Origin: an uncultured Christensenella sp.
GTDB lineage: Bacteria; Bacillota; Clostridia; Christensenellales; Borkfalkiaceae
DNA: 28,676 nt
Reading direction: 5' to 3'
Assembly (NCBI GenBank): GCA_910579585.1
Contig: CAJTVA010000017.1
Span: 1-28,676, forward strand
Shown: piece after piece, positions 21,949 to 28,666 of the stretch
Layout of the letters: every line of letters starts with the position of its first letter
Position numbering within the stretch: the first letter of the stretch is position 1
Notes under the pieces: model-generated
Databases searched by the model: none
What the model was told of the DNA's origin: nothing
Seen by the model: only the letters and a program-made list of their open reading frames with translations
Made by a program: the position numbers and the translations under genes

Positions 21949-21960
21949 CTTTTCAGCTCC

Positions 21961-22233
21961 TTACTTCTTGGCGGTTTTTGCCGCATGCCCCTTGAACGTT
22001 CTGGTGGGAGCGAATTCTCCGAGCTTGCAGCCGACCATATCTTCGGTAACGTACACGGGAACGTGCTTTCTTCCGTCGTATACGGCGATTGTGTGCCCTA
22101 CCATCTGGGGGAATATCGTCGTTGCGCGCGACCAGGTCTTAACAACCTTCTTCTCGCCCGCTTCGTTCATAGCCAAAATTCTCGACATCAGCCTTTCTTC
22201 GGCGTAAGGTCCTTTCTTTATGCTTCTCGACAT
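21961..22233 (-). CDS. rpsS: 30S ribosomal protein S19
   Basis: A 90-residue head protein. It begins MSRSIKKGPYAEERL and contains WSRATTIFPQMVGHTIAVYD and VPVYVTEDMVGCKLGEFAPTR. AAGGAGG precedes the ATG. Confidence 0.98.
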   Translation of the reverse strand: MSRSIKKGPYAEERLMSRILAMNEAGEKKVVKTWSRATTIFPQMVGHTIAVYDGRKHVPVYVTEDMVGCKLGEFAPTRTFKGHAAKTAKK

Positions 22234-22246
22234 ACTCTATTCCTCC

Positions 22247-23074
22247 TTAATTAATTCTCTTTAAGATGAATTTGGAAGTGGGGTTCTTCTTCTTTCTCGT
22301 CTTATAACCCAAAGCAGGCTTGCCCCAAGGGGTCATAGGCCCTGCGTGTCCGACGGGCGACTTACCTTCACCACCGCCGTGAGGGTGGTCGTTCGGGTTC
22401 ATAACCGAGCCGCGGACGGTGGGACGGATACCGAAGTGACGGGTCTTACCCGCTTTACCTACGCGGATAATCTCGTGCTCTAAGTTACCGACCTGACCTA
22501 CTGTAGCCTTGCATTTCAAGGAAACAAGGCGCATTTCGCCCGAAGGCATCTTTATGGTCGCATAAGCGCCCTCTTTCGCCATAATCTGGGCGGAGATGCC
22601 TGCCGAACGCGCGATTTGCGCGCCCCTGCCGGGTTTAAGCTCGATTGCGTGAACGACGGTACCTACGGGGATGTCCGCAAGCAAAAGCGCGTTGCCGCTC
22701 TTTATATCCGCGCCTGCGCCAGAGATAACCTTATCGCCGACGGTAAGCCCGACGGGTGCGAGAATGTATCTCTTTTCGCCGTCGGCATACGCCAGAAGCG
22801 CGATGTGCGCCGAACGGTTGGGGTCGTACTGAATCGACTTAACCGTTGCGGGGATACCGTCCTTGTTGCGTTTGAAGTCGATAATTCTGTACTTGATTTT
22901 GTTGCCGCCGCCGATGTGGCGAACGGATATTTTTCCCTGATTGTTTCTGCCGCCCGATTTGCGCTTGTCGTGCATCAAGCTTTTTTCGGGCTTGTCGCCC
23001 GTGAGCTCGGCGTACGCGCTAACCGTCATAAAACGGCGGGCAGGCGACGTGGGTTTATACCTTTTAATAGCCAT
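22247..23074 (-). CDS. rplB: 50S ribosomal protein L2
   Basis: A 275-residue protein next to the peptidyl transferase centre. The invariant NDHPHGGGEGKSPVG block, with the histidine long linked to activity, is present, and the C-terminus ends GYKTRKKKNPTSKFILKRIN. AAGGAGGGG precedes the ATG. Confidence 0.99.
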   Translation of the reverse strand: MAIKRYKPTSPARRFMTVSAYAELTGDKPEKSLMHDKRKSGGRNNQGKISVRHIGGGNKIKYRIIDFKRNKDGIPATVKSIQYDPNRSAHIALLAYADGEKRYILAPVGLTVGDKVISGAGADIKSGNALLLADIPVGTVVHAIELKPGRGAQIARSAGISAQIMAKEGAYATIKMPSGEMRLVSLKCKATVGQVGNLEHEIIRVGKAGKTRHFGIRPTVRGSVMNPNDHPHGGGEGKSPVGHAGPMTPWGKPALGYKTRKKKNPTSKFILKRIN

Positions 23075-23086
23075 TTCTACCCCTCC

Positions 23087-23377
23087 TTACGATAACGAGT
23101 TGAAGTACTCAATCGCCTTGGAGTCAGCGGTAAGCTGGACGACTGCCTTCTTATAGTCGGGCGTGTAACCTTCGTTTCTGCCCATTCTCTTTTTCTTACC
23201 GTGGCAGTTTACGGTGTTGACGTACTCTACTTTCACGTCAAACAGCTTTTCAACCGCGGCTTTAATCTGTATTTTGTTCGCGGACTTTTTAACGATGAAC
23301 GTATACTTTTTATCCGCTATACCGTCGTAACCTTTTTCGGTGAGAAGAGGTTTTAAAATTATATCTTCGGCAAACAT
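23087..23377 (-). CDS. rplW: 50S ribosomal protein L23
   Basis: A 96-residue exit-tunnel protein and docking site for trigger factor and SRP. It starts MFAEDIILKPLLTEKGYD and has NTVNCHGKKKRMGRNEGYTP-type loop residues. Its ATG overlaps the rplD stop (TAATG). Confidence 0.98.
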   Translation of the reverse strand: MFAEDIILKPLLTEKGYDGIADKKYTFIVKKSANKIQIKAAVEKLFDVKVEYVNTVNCHGKKKRMGRNEGYTPDYKKAVVQLTADSKAIEYFNSLS

Positions 23378-24003
23378 TATTCTCCGTAGACCTCCTCGAT
23401 TTTCTTAACTGCGGCTTTCGTCATAACTACCTTTGCGTTTGCAACGACTTCGTAAGTGGAAATCTGCGCAACGGGTAAAGTCGAAAGCTTCTGAATGTTT
23501 CTTGCGGCAAGAATTACCTTCTCGTCGTTGTTATCCATAACGATAACCGCCGACTTGTCAAGACCTAGCGCTTTCTGGAACGCTACCATTTCTTTCGTCT
23601 TGCCGTCTTTTACCGCGAGCTTGTCAACAACAACGAATTCGCCGTCGGCAACCTTTTTGGAAAGCGCGGATAAAAGCGCGCCGATTTTCGCCTTTTTGTT
23701 CATATCTTTTGAGAAGTCGCGGCTCTTGGGTGCGAACACGACGCCGCCCTTTATCCACTGCGGTGCGCGTATGGAACCCTGACGGGCGTTACCCGTGCCC
23801 TTCTGTCTCCAAGGCTTTCTGCCGCCGCCCCTTACTTCCGTACGGGTGAGGGTCGACTTGGTGCCCTGTCTTTCATTTGCAAGACGGGTTACAACCGCCT
23901 GATGAATAAGGGGTTCGTTGTATTCAACGCCGAAAACCTTGTCGCTCAATTTCATAGTACCGGCTTCGCTGCCGTCCATTTTATACACTTTTATGCTAGG
24001 CAT
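23377..24003 (-). CDS. rplD: 50S ribosomal protein L4
   Basis: A 208-residue protein with the tunnel-reaching loop (EVRGGGRKPWRQKGTGNARQ, GSIRAPQWIKGG). E. coli L4 represses the S10 operon through the leader; whether that applies here is unknown. AAGGAGG lies before the ATG. Confidence 0.98.
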   Translation of the reverse strand: MPSIKVYKMDGSEAGTMKLSDKVFGVEYNEPLIHQAVVTRLANERQGTKSTLTRTEVRGGGRKPWRQKGTGNARQGSIRAPQWIKGGVVFAPKSRDFSKDMNKKAKIGALLSALSKKVADGEFVVVDKLAVKDGKTKEMVAFQKALGLDKSAVIVMDNNDEKVILAARNIQKLSTLPVAQISTYEVVANAKVVMTKAAVKKIEEVYGE

Positions 24004-24014
24004 CTTCTACCTCC

Positions 24015-24644
24015 TTACTTAACGGTGTCGTTAATGGTAACGACGCTGCCGTTGGGTCCGGGAACGGAGCCCTTTATAAGTAAACAGTTTCTTTCAACGT
24101 CTACTCTCACGATTTCGAGGTTCTGCACGGTTACGTTCTCAACGCCGTACTGACCTGCGAGGTGCTTATTCTTGAAAACTCTCGAAGGCGAGCTGTTCGC
24201 GCCCATTGAACCGGGTTCCCTGTGCACGGGGCCGACGCCGTGCGTTTCTTTAAGGCGGTGCTGGTTCCAGCGCTTGATAACGCCCGAATAACCGTGACCT
24301 TTGGATACGCCGTGAACGTCTACCTTGTCGCCGGCCGCAAATACGTCTACCTTGATTTCGCCGCCTACCGAATAGGACGCGGTGTCGTCAAGACGGAATT
24401 CTTTGAGGACTTTGCAAGGTTTAACGCCTGCTTTCTTGAACTGACCGAGTTCGGGCTTCGTCAAAGCCTTTTCCTTCGCTTCGTCAAAACCGAGTTTTAA
24501 AGCGGCATAGCCGTCCTTTTCAACAGTTTTGATTTGCACTACGGGGCAGGGTCCCGCTTCTACAACGGTTACGGGGATAACCTTGCCCTCTGCCGTAAAT
24601 ATCTGGGTCATACCCGCCTTACGGCCGATGATTGCTTTATTCAT
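24015..24644 (-). CDS. rplC: 50S ribosomal protein L3
   Basis: A 209-residue protein. It begins MNKAIIGRKAGMTQIF and contains SKGHGYSGVIKRWNQHR and PGSMGANSSPSRVFKNKHLAGQYG. The glutamine methylated by PrmB in E. coli (GSIGQ) is alanine here, as in many Firmicutes. AAGGAG lies nine bases before the ATG. A 235-bp spacer separates it from rpsJ. Confidence 0.98.
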   Translation of the reverse strand: MNKAIIGRKAGMTQIFTAEGKVIPVTVVEAGPCPVVQIKTVEKDGYAALKLGFDEAKEKALTKPELGQFKKAGVKPCKVLKEFRLDDTASYSVGGEIKVDVFAAGDKVDVHGVSKGHGYSGVIKRWNQHRLKETHGVGPVHREPGSMGANSSPSRVFKNKHLAGQYGVENVTVQNLEIVRVDVERNCLLIKGSVPGPNGSVVTINDTVK

Positions 24645-24778
24645 TGATAAAGTTCTCCTTATAAAAATTTATTTTTCAGATAACTCGTTTTAAGTAGCGC
24701 CACTTTCGCGTCGGCATAAATCCGTTGGTTATCTATATTGACTTATATAATAATATGGAATATACAAAGCGCCTCTTC

Positions 24779-24840
24779 CCTTACAAGCCTTCACCCTTAC
24801 TAAAGGGGAACGGTGTCACAAAGTGACAGATGAGGGGTTG
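24779..24840. repeat. Repeat family III element (between rpsJ and rplC)
   Basis: About 60 bp with CCCTTACTAAAGGGG, a TGTCAC/GTGACA hairpin (24814-24828) and GATGAGGGGTTG. I recall similar short interspersed repeats in many gut Clostridia genomes, but there is only one copy in this window. Upstream in the minus sense, AT-rich sequence at 24738-24775 could carry a weak internal promoter for rplC, not clear enough to annotate. Confidence 0.45.
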
Positions 24841-24849
24841 TGTTACCTT

Positions 24850-24880
24850 TCCGCCGCAACAAAGTATTGCGCCGTATATT
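24850..24880 (-). repeat. Possible remnant of structured repeat family I, copy H (after rpsJ)
   Basis: CCGCAACAAAGTATTGCGCCGTATATTTA resembles the right end of the family I copies (GACGCAGTATTGCGCCGCTTATAT). It ends inside the rpsJ stop codon, the same placement as copies A and D. Only this end is recognisable. Confidence 0.45.
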
Positions 24881-25179
24881 TACAGCTTAATCTTGATGTC
24901 TACGCCTGCGGGAAGATGAACCGTATCCAAAAGCTTCGCGTTGGGGGTGTAGATGTCGATAATTCTCTTATAAGTTCTCTGCTCGAACTGTTCGCGGCTG
25001 TCCTTGTACTTGTGGGGCGAACGGAGAATAGTTACGATTTCCTTCTCGGTGGGAAGGGGAATAGGCCCCGAAATTTTCGCACCGCTCTTCTTCATGGTTT
25101 CAACGATGCGCGCCGCAGCAAGGTCAACGAGTTCGTGGTCGTAAGCTGCAAGTTTGATTCTGATTTTCTGTCCTGCCAT
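24880..25179 (-). CDS. rpsJ: 30S ribosomal protein S10
   Basis: A 99-residue head protein (NusE in antitermination). It starts MAGQKIRIKLAAYDHELVD, with SGPIPLPTEK and SREQFEQRTYKRIIDI. AAAGGAG lies about ten bases before the ATG. It is the first gene of the 17-kb ribosomal cluster, about 270 bases after the promoter. Confidence 0.99.
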   Translation of the reverse strand: MAGQKIRIKLAAYDHELVDLAAARIVETMKKSGAKISGPIPLPTEKEIVTILRSPHKYKDSREQFEQRTYKRIIDIYTPNAKLLDTVHLPAGVDIKIKL

Positions 25180-25228
25180 TTGTGTTTTGCTCCTTTATAC
25201 TAACAAAAATAAAGTTTCGCGTCGTCAA

Positions 25229-25320
25229 CTTAACCGTGTGTATCGCGCCTTTCCCGTGAAAAAACACCGCAAAGCGGCGTAAACGGTTAAGCCACGGTTA
25301 GTCGCAGGGGTCGCGCCCCC
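25229..25320 (-). promoter_or_regulatory. Structured S10 leader with possible intrinsic attenuator
   Basis: Reading the transcript (minus), a GGGG/CCCC hairpin is followed by two near-copies of a TAACCGT sequence, then ACGCCGC-TTT-GCGGTGT (25280-25264) with six Ts (25264-25259), a 7-bp stem with T-run as in an intrinsic terminator. Beyond it lies ACGGTTAAG in mRNA sense (25237-25229), perfectly complementary to CTTAACCGT (25291-25283) and also to the neighbouring copy (25300-25293). The downstream arm thus has two possible partners that flank the terminator. Confidence 0.5.
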
Positions 25321-25454
25321 ACACTTGTCAGCGCAAATTATCTGTAACGGGGACTTAAATTTCCGTTTTTTGCAGTAACTTTACGCATCTTCCCTATACG
25401 TTTTCGCGGTTATTTCCCGCCCGTTTGCAAGCTGAAATTTTGACGCGCTTTTCT

Positions 25455-25483
25455 ATTATATAAATCAAACCGATAAAAGTCAA
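25455..25483 (-). promoter_or_regulatory. S10 operon promoter
   Basis: Minus strand TTGACT (25483-25478), a 17-bp spacer and perfect TATAAT (25460-25455), the only strong promoter upstream of rpsJ. The predicted leader is about 270 bases. Confidence 0.82.
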
Positions 25484-25700
25484 CGTTTTTTCAGCCTTTT
25501 TTTTACTGTTTTTGCCCGTTTCGGCGCGTTTTTAACCCCTGCGCCCAAATTTAGCGTTCCAAAAAACGGACAACCCCAATATGTTGACCGTTTTCGACAA
25601 AAAATTATTATGCAAAACCGTCACTTTTCGGGGTATTATATTTTCTTATACCCTTTCAAAAATGTGAAATAGATTAATTTTTGTTAATTTATAACAGAAA
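25484..25700. other. AT-rich intergenic region upstream of the S10 promoter
   Basis: No gene is seen here. Two inverted repeats stand out: an 11-bp pair with one mismatch (AAAACGGACAA at 25563-25573, TTGACCGTTTT at 25584-25594), and GGGTAT/ATACCC (25631-25636 and 25648-25653). A TATAAT on the minus strand (25640-25635) could be part of a second, weaker S10 promoter, but its -35 is poor. No terminator for the DUF6809-like gene is clear. Confidence 0.45.
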
Positions 25701-25961
25701 TTACCCCAAAAATACCTCTGCACCAATCATTAACCCAAGCTTGAACCCGTGCTTATAATACTCCTCTTCAATTTCCTTTGTCGCGATTGTATCTAGCTCT
25801 AAATACTTTTCAAGCAGCTCTTTCTGCTTTTCGTTAAGCATTCCTTTAAGCTTCTCGTACACTTTTACAGCTTCACGTGACGTCTTGTTGGTTTCTCTCG
25901 GTATTTCGATATTTTCACAAGTTGCGTCACCGCTAAGTATTTGTTCAATAGCAGATTTCAT
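25701..25961 (-). CDS. DUF6809-like protein, unknown function
   Basis: An 86-residue, mostly helical, charged protein starting MKSAIEQILSGD, with a middle coiled region (EKLKGMLNEKQKELLEKYLEL) and the C-terminal block YYKHGFKLGLMIGAEVFLG. That ending matches my memory of DUF6809 proteins, which are common near XRE-type regulators in Clostridia and their mobile elements. The ATG at 25961 follows AAAGGAGAG by five bases; an ATG six codons upstream overlaps the ribosome site and is not used. It is transcribed divergently from two HTH genes through a promoter with a built-in palindrome. Confidence 0.65.
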   Translation of the reverse strand: MKSAIEQILSGDATCENIEIPRETNKTSREAVKVYEKLKGMLNEKQKELLEKYLELDTIATKEIEEEYYKHGFKLGLMIGAEVFLG

Positions 25962-25982
25962 AGTTCTCTCCTTTGTCAATAA

Positions 25983-26025
25983 ATTTTACATCACTTAGTG
26001 ATGTAAGTCAAGAATTTTACATCAC
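25983..26025 (-). promoter_or_regulatory. Promoter of the DUF6809-like gene with palindromic operator
   Basis: Minus strand TTGACT (26011-26006), a 17-bp spacer and TAAAAT (25988-25983). The spacer is almost entirely filled by the palindrome TTACATCAC-TTA-GTGATGTAA (25986-26006, nine-base arms). A further half site ATTTTACATCAC is repeated exactly at 25983-25994 and 26014-26025, 31 bp apart or about three helical turns. A repressor bound here would block the promoter; one of the adjacent HTH proteins is the obvious candidate. Confidence 0.75.
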
Positions 26026-26045
26026 AAACCGTCATATTTTAGAAT

Positions 26046-26255
26046 ATGGAAGATATCTCAAAGAAGATAGGCAATAACATAAAAGTTGCACGCAAATCGA
26101 AAAAGCTGACCCAAAAGGAAGTTGCAAAACACTTATATATGACCCAACAGCAATACAGCAGATTTGAAAACGGAGTATATGAGCTTAATTACGCACAAAT
26201 TTTACAATTATGCGAGTTTCTTGATATAATGCCAAATGAAGTCTTTGAAAAATAA
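26046..26255 (+). CDS. Small XRE-family HTH regulator 1
   Basis: A 69-residue Cro/CI-type protein made only of the HTH domain: IGNNIKVARKSKKLTQKEVA, then recognition helix TQQQYSRFENG and YELNYAQILQLCEFLDIMPNEVF. It has no effector domain. No Shine-Dalgarno is visible before the ATG, and a plus-strand promoter is not clear. It lies 20 bp from the operator half site and probably controls the divergent gene. Confidence 0.88.
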   Translation: MEDISKKIGNNIKVARKSKKLTQKEVAKHLYMTQQQYSRFENGVYELNYAQILQLCEFLDIMPNEVFEK

Positions 26256-26262
26256 TATCAAT

Positions 26263-26460
26263 ATGAACTATGCCGACGTAATCACACAAGTTATGCAAGA
26301 GCGGAATTTAAGTCAACAAGCGCTTGCAAATATTATTGGTGTCAATCAAACAACGGTAAGTCAATGGTTGTTGGGGCGCAAAAAGCCCAGTTATGACAAC
26401 ATTTTATCTTTGTACGAAAAATTAGGAATTACGCCTAATTCACTTTTTGGAATCGATTAA
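26263..26460 (+). CDS. Small XRE-family HTH regulator 2
   Basis: A 65-residue HTH protein: MNYADVITQVMQERNLSQQA, then GVNQTTVSQWLLGRKKPSYD and a NILSLYEKLGITPNSLFGI end. The ATG at 26263 lies 7 bp after the previous stop. An alternative ATG at 26236 would overlap that gene by 20 bp and add nine residues. TATAAT at 26225-26230 with TTTACA 18 bp upstream could drive a near-leaderless transcript from 26236, but these bases are also codons of the first gene. The two regulators differ clearly in sequence, so this is not a recent duplication. Confidence 0.82.
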   Translation: MNYADVITQVMQERNLSQQALANIIGVNQTTVSQWLLGRKKPSYDNILSLYEKLGITPNSLFGID

Positions 26461-26465
26461 ATTTC

Positions 26466-26498
26466 AGCCCCGCGCACTCAGTGCGCGAGGCTTTTTTT
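26466..26498 (+). terminator. Terminator after the HTH pair
   Basis: GCCCCGCGCAC (26467-26477) pairs with GTGCGCGAGGC (26481-26491) with one mismatch, then seven Ts. Confidence 0.9.
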
Positions 26499-26508
26499 AA
26501 TTTGCCTA

Positions 26509-26537
26509 TTGAAATATGGTTTTTCTTATATTATAAT
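26509..26537 (+). promoter_or_regulatory. Promoter of the EF-G-like gene
   Basis: TTGAAA (26509-26514), 17 bp, TATAAT (26532-26537). The leader of about 32 bases has a CCGC-TTCG-GCGG hairpin (26549-26560, UUCG tetraloop) just before the AAGGGG ribosome site, which could limit translation. Confidence 0.75.
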
Positions 26538-26575
26538 GTAAATACAAACCGCTTCGGCGGGATAAGGGGAAAATT

Positions 26576-28624
26576 ATGAATATTACTGCTAAGGAAATCC
26601 GCAACGTTGCGGTTATCGGGCACAGCGGCGAGGGTAAAACCACGCTGTGCGAAGCTATGCTGTTTAACGGCGGAGTAATCGACAGAATGGGCAAGGTCGA
26701 AGACGGCACCACTTTAATGGACTTCGACGAGCTGGAAAAATCGAAAAAGCTTTCCGTCTACACCTCGGTTGCGTACCTTATATGGAAAGGGGTCAAAATA
26801 AACCTTTTGGACCTGCCCGGGTTTTACGACTTCGAGGGCGAGCGTCACGAGGGGCTTGCCGCGTGCGGCGCCGCGGTTCTCGTAATTGGCGCGAACGGGG
26901 TTCTGCCTATCGGCGCGGAAAGCGTAGTCGAGTACTGCCTTAAACTCGGCAAACCGCTGATTATTTTCATCAACGGTATGGACAAGACGAACGCAGACTT
27001 CGCAGGCACTGTCGCCGCGCTCAAAGAAAAGTACGCAGGCAAGCTTGCGACCATTCAACTGCCTGTTATGTCTGACGGGAAAATGACGGGCTACGTCAAC
27101 GCTATTCAGGAAAGAGCGTATAAGTTCTCTACCCAAGGTCCGCAGGAGATTGCCGTGCCCGACAATCTGAAAGGATATATGCAGGAAATGCAGGCAAGCC
27201 TTATGGAAACGGCGGCTGAAAACGACGAAATTCTTTTAGACAAGTACTTTGACGAGGGCAAGCTTTCAAAAGACGAAACCGTGCACGGTATACGGCGCGG
27301 TATTGCGACGGGCAACGTTATACCCGTTATGGCGGGCAGTGCGGCGCAGAACCGCGGCGTTATCAATCTTCTGGACGAAATCGTCCGCTATATGCCCACC
27401 GCTAACGAGAGAAAGAACTCGCTTGCAACCGACCTTTCGGCAGACGAAATAGTGAACGTGCACTGCGAAGAAGACGGCGCTTTTGCCGCCCAAGTCTTTA
27501 AGACCGTTTACGACGCGTACTCGGGCAAGATGAACTATATCAAAATTTTCCGCGGCAGACTTAAAACGGGTATGACCGTTTATAACTCCAACACGGGCGT
27601 TGAAGAGCGTATCGGTCAGATTTTCACGCTGAAAGGCAAGAAAGCCGAGCTTGTCACCGAACTGACTGCAGGCGATATCGGCGCGGTCAACAAACTGACG
27701 TCGACAGACACCAACCACACCCTTTGCGCCGTCGGTACATCTTTGCAGTTCGACCCTATCCGCTTCCCCCGCCCCACCATTTCGCTTGCGGTCAACTCGA
27801 AAAAGGGCGACGAAGATAAAACTTTTGCGGGCTTTAAGAAGATGCTTGAAGAAGACTACACTTTCGCGGTCGAAAAACGCGCCGACACGGGCGAGCTGAT
27901 TTTAAGCGGTCAGGGCGAAGTTCACCTCGAAATGTTGGCGAAAAAGCTTAAAACACGCTATAATCTTGACGTTACTTTATCCGAGCCTCGTATCCCCTAC
28001 CGCGAAACTATCCGCGCGGTTGCCAGCGCCGAGGGCAAGCACAAAAAACAATCGGGCGGCCACGGACAGTACGGGCACTGCAAAGTGCGGTTCGAGCCGT
28101 TCGACGGCGAGTTCGCGTTCGGCGACGAGGTCGTCGGCGGAGCCGTTCCCAAGCAGTACATACCCGCGGTTGAAAAGGGCTTAAAAGAGTGTCTGGGGCA
28201 CGGAGTGCTTGCGGGCTATCCCGTAACGGGCTTGCGCGCCGTCCTTTACGACGGAAGCTATCACGACGTAGACTCGTCCGAAATGGCTTTCAAAGCCGCC
28301 GCCGCGCTTGCCTTTAAAGAGGGCTTGAAGAACGCAAAACCCGTACTTTTAGAGCCTGTTATGAAGCTGAAAGTTGCCGTAAGCGGCGAATACCTCGGCG
28401 GGGTGATGGGCGATATTTCAAAGCGCAGGGGCAGAATTTCCGAAAGCGCGCCCGAGGGAAATATAACGACCGTCGTCGCGGAAGTGCCCCTTTCCGAAAT
28501 CACCAAGTACGCAACCGACTTGCGCGGTTTGACGCGCGGGCAAGGGAAGTTCTCGACCGAGTTTTTAAGGTATGAAGAAGTTCCCCCTCAACTCGCCGAC
28601 AAGATAATTGCAGACAACAAATAA
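26576..28624 (+). CDS. Elongation factor G-like protein (EF-G2 type)
   Basis: A 682-residue translational GTPase with all EF-G domains in order: G domain, domain II (about 305-390), III, IV (with the SGGHGQYGHCKVRFEP block) and V. The P-loop is GHSGEGKTT (15-23). Other GTPase motifs deviate from canonical EF-G: G3 reads DLPGF (79-83) without the catalytic histidine of DTPGH, and G4 reads NGMD (133-136) instead of NKMD. The switch I threonine region is also unusual (KSKKLSVYTS). These are traits of the EF-G2-like paralogs, whose role is not settled. The cell should also have a normal fusA elsewhere. It is a single-gene unit between two terminators. Confidence 0.9.
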   Translation: MNITAKEIRNVAVIGHSGEGKTTLCEAMLFNGGVIDRMGKVEDGTTLMDFDELEKSKKLSVYTSVAYLIWKGVKINLLDLPGFYDFEGERHEGLAACGAAVLVIGANGVLPIGAESVVEYCLKLGKPLIIFINGMDKTNADFAGTVAALKEKYAGKLATIQLPVMSDGKMTGYVNAIQERAYKFSTQGPQEIAVPDNLKGYMQEMQASLMETAAENDEILLDKYFDEGKLSKDETVHGIRRGIATGNVIPVMAGSAAQNRGVINLLDEIVRYMPTANERKNSLATDLSADEIVNVHCEEDGAFAAQVFKTVYDAYSGKMNYIKIFRGRLKTGMTVYNSNTGVEERIGQIFTLKGKKAELVTELTAGDIGAVNKLTSTDTNHTLCAVGTSLQFDPIRFPRPTISLAVNSKKGDEDKTFAGFKKMLEEDYTFAVEKRADTGELILSGQGEVHLEMLAKKLKTRYNLDVTLSEPRIPYRETIRAVASAEGKHKKQSGGHGQYGHCKVRFEPFDGEFAFGDEVVGGAVPKQYIPAVEKGLKECLGHGVLAGYPVTGLRAVLYDGSYHDVDSSEMAFKAAAALAFKEGLKNAKPVLLEPVMKLKVAVSGEYLGGVMGDISKRRGRISESAPEGNITTVVAEVPLSEITKYATDLRGLTRGQGKFSTEFLRYEEVPPQLADKIIADNK

Positions 28625-28631
28625 AAATTAA

Positions 28632-28666
28632 CCGCCCGCGAGCTTTGCTCGCGGGCGGCTTTTTTT
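28632..28666 (+). terminator. Terminator of the EF-G-like gene
   Basis: CCGCCCGCGAGC (28632-28643) pairs perfectly with GCTCGCGGGCGG (28647-28658) around a TTT loop, followed by seven Ts. Confidence 0.95.

Noticed and set aside
24738..24766. Plus-strand TTGACT-17-TATACA promoter antisense to rpsJ
   Set aside because: AT-rich sequence gives chance matches here and no plausible product follows.
697..24880. Family I repeats as a CRISPR array
   Set aside because: Copies are kilobases apart, about 120 bp long and different inside, with no spacer structure or cas genes.
25584..25611. Plus-strand TTGACC-16-TATTAT promoter for a small RNA
   Set aside because: The -35 is part of an inverted repeat, and no terminator or conserved structure supports a transcript.
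26225..26230. Internal TATAAT promoter for the second HTH gene
   Set aside because: It coincides with codons of the first HTH gene and the -35 is weak; mentioned in the gene entry but not annotated.
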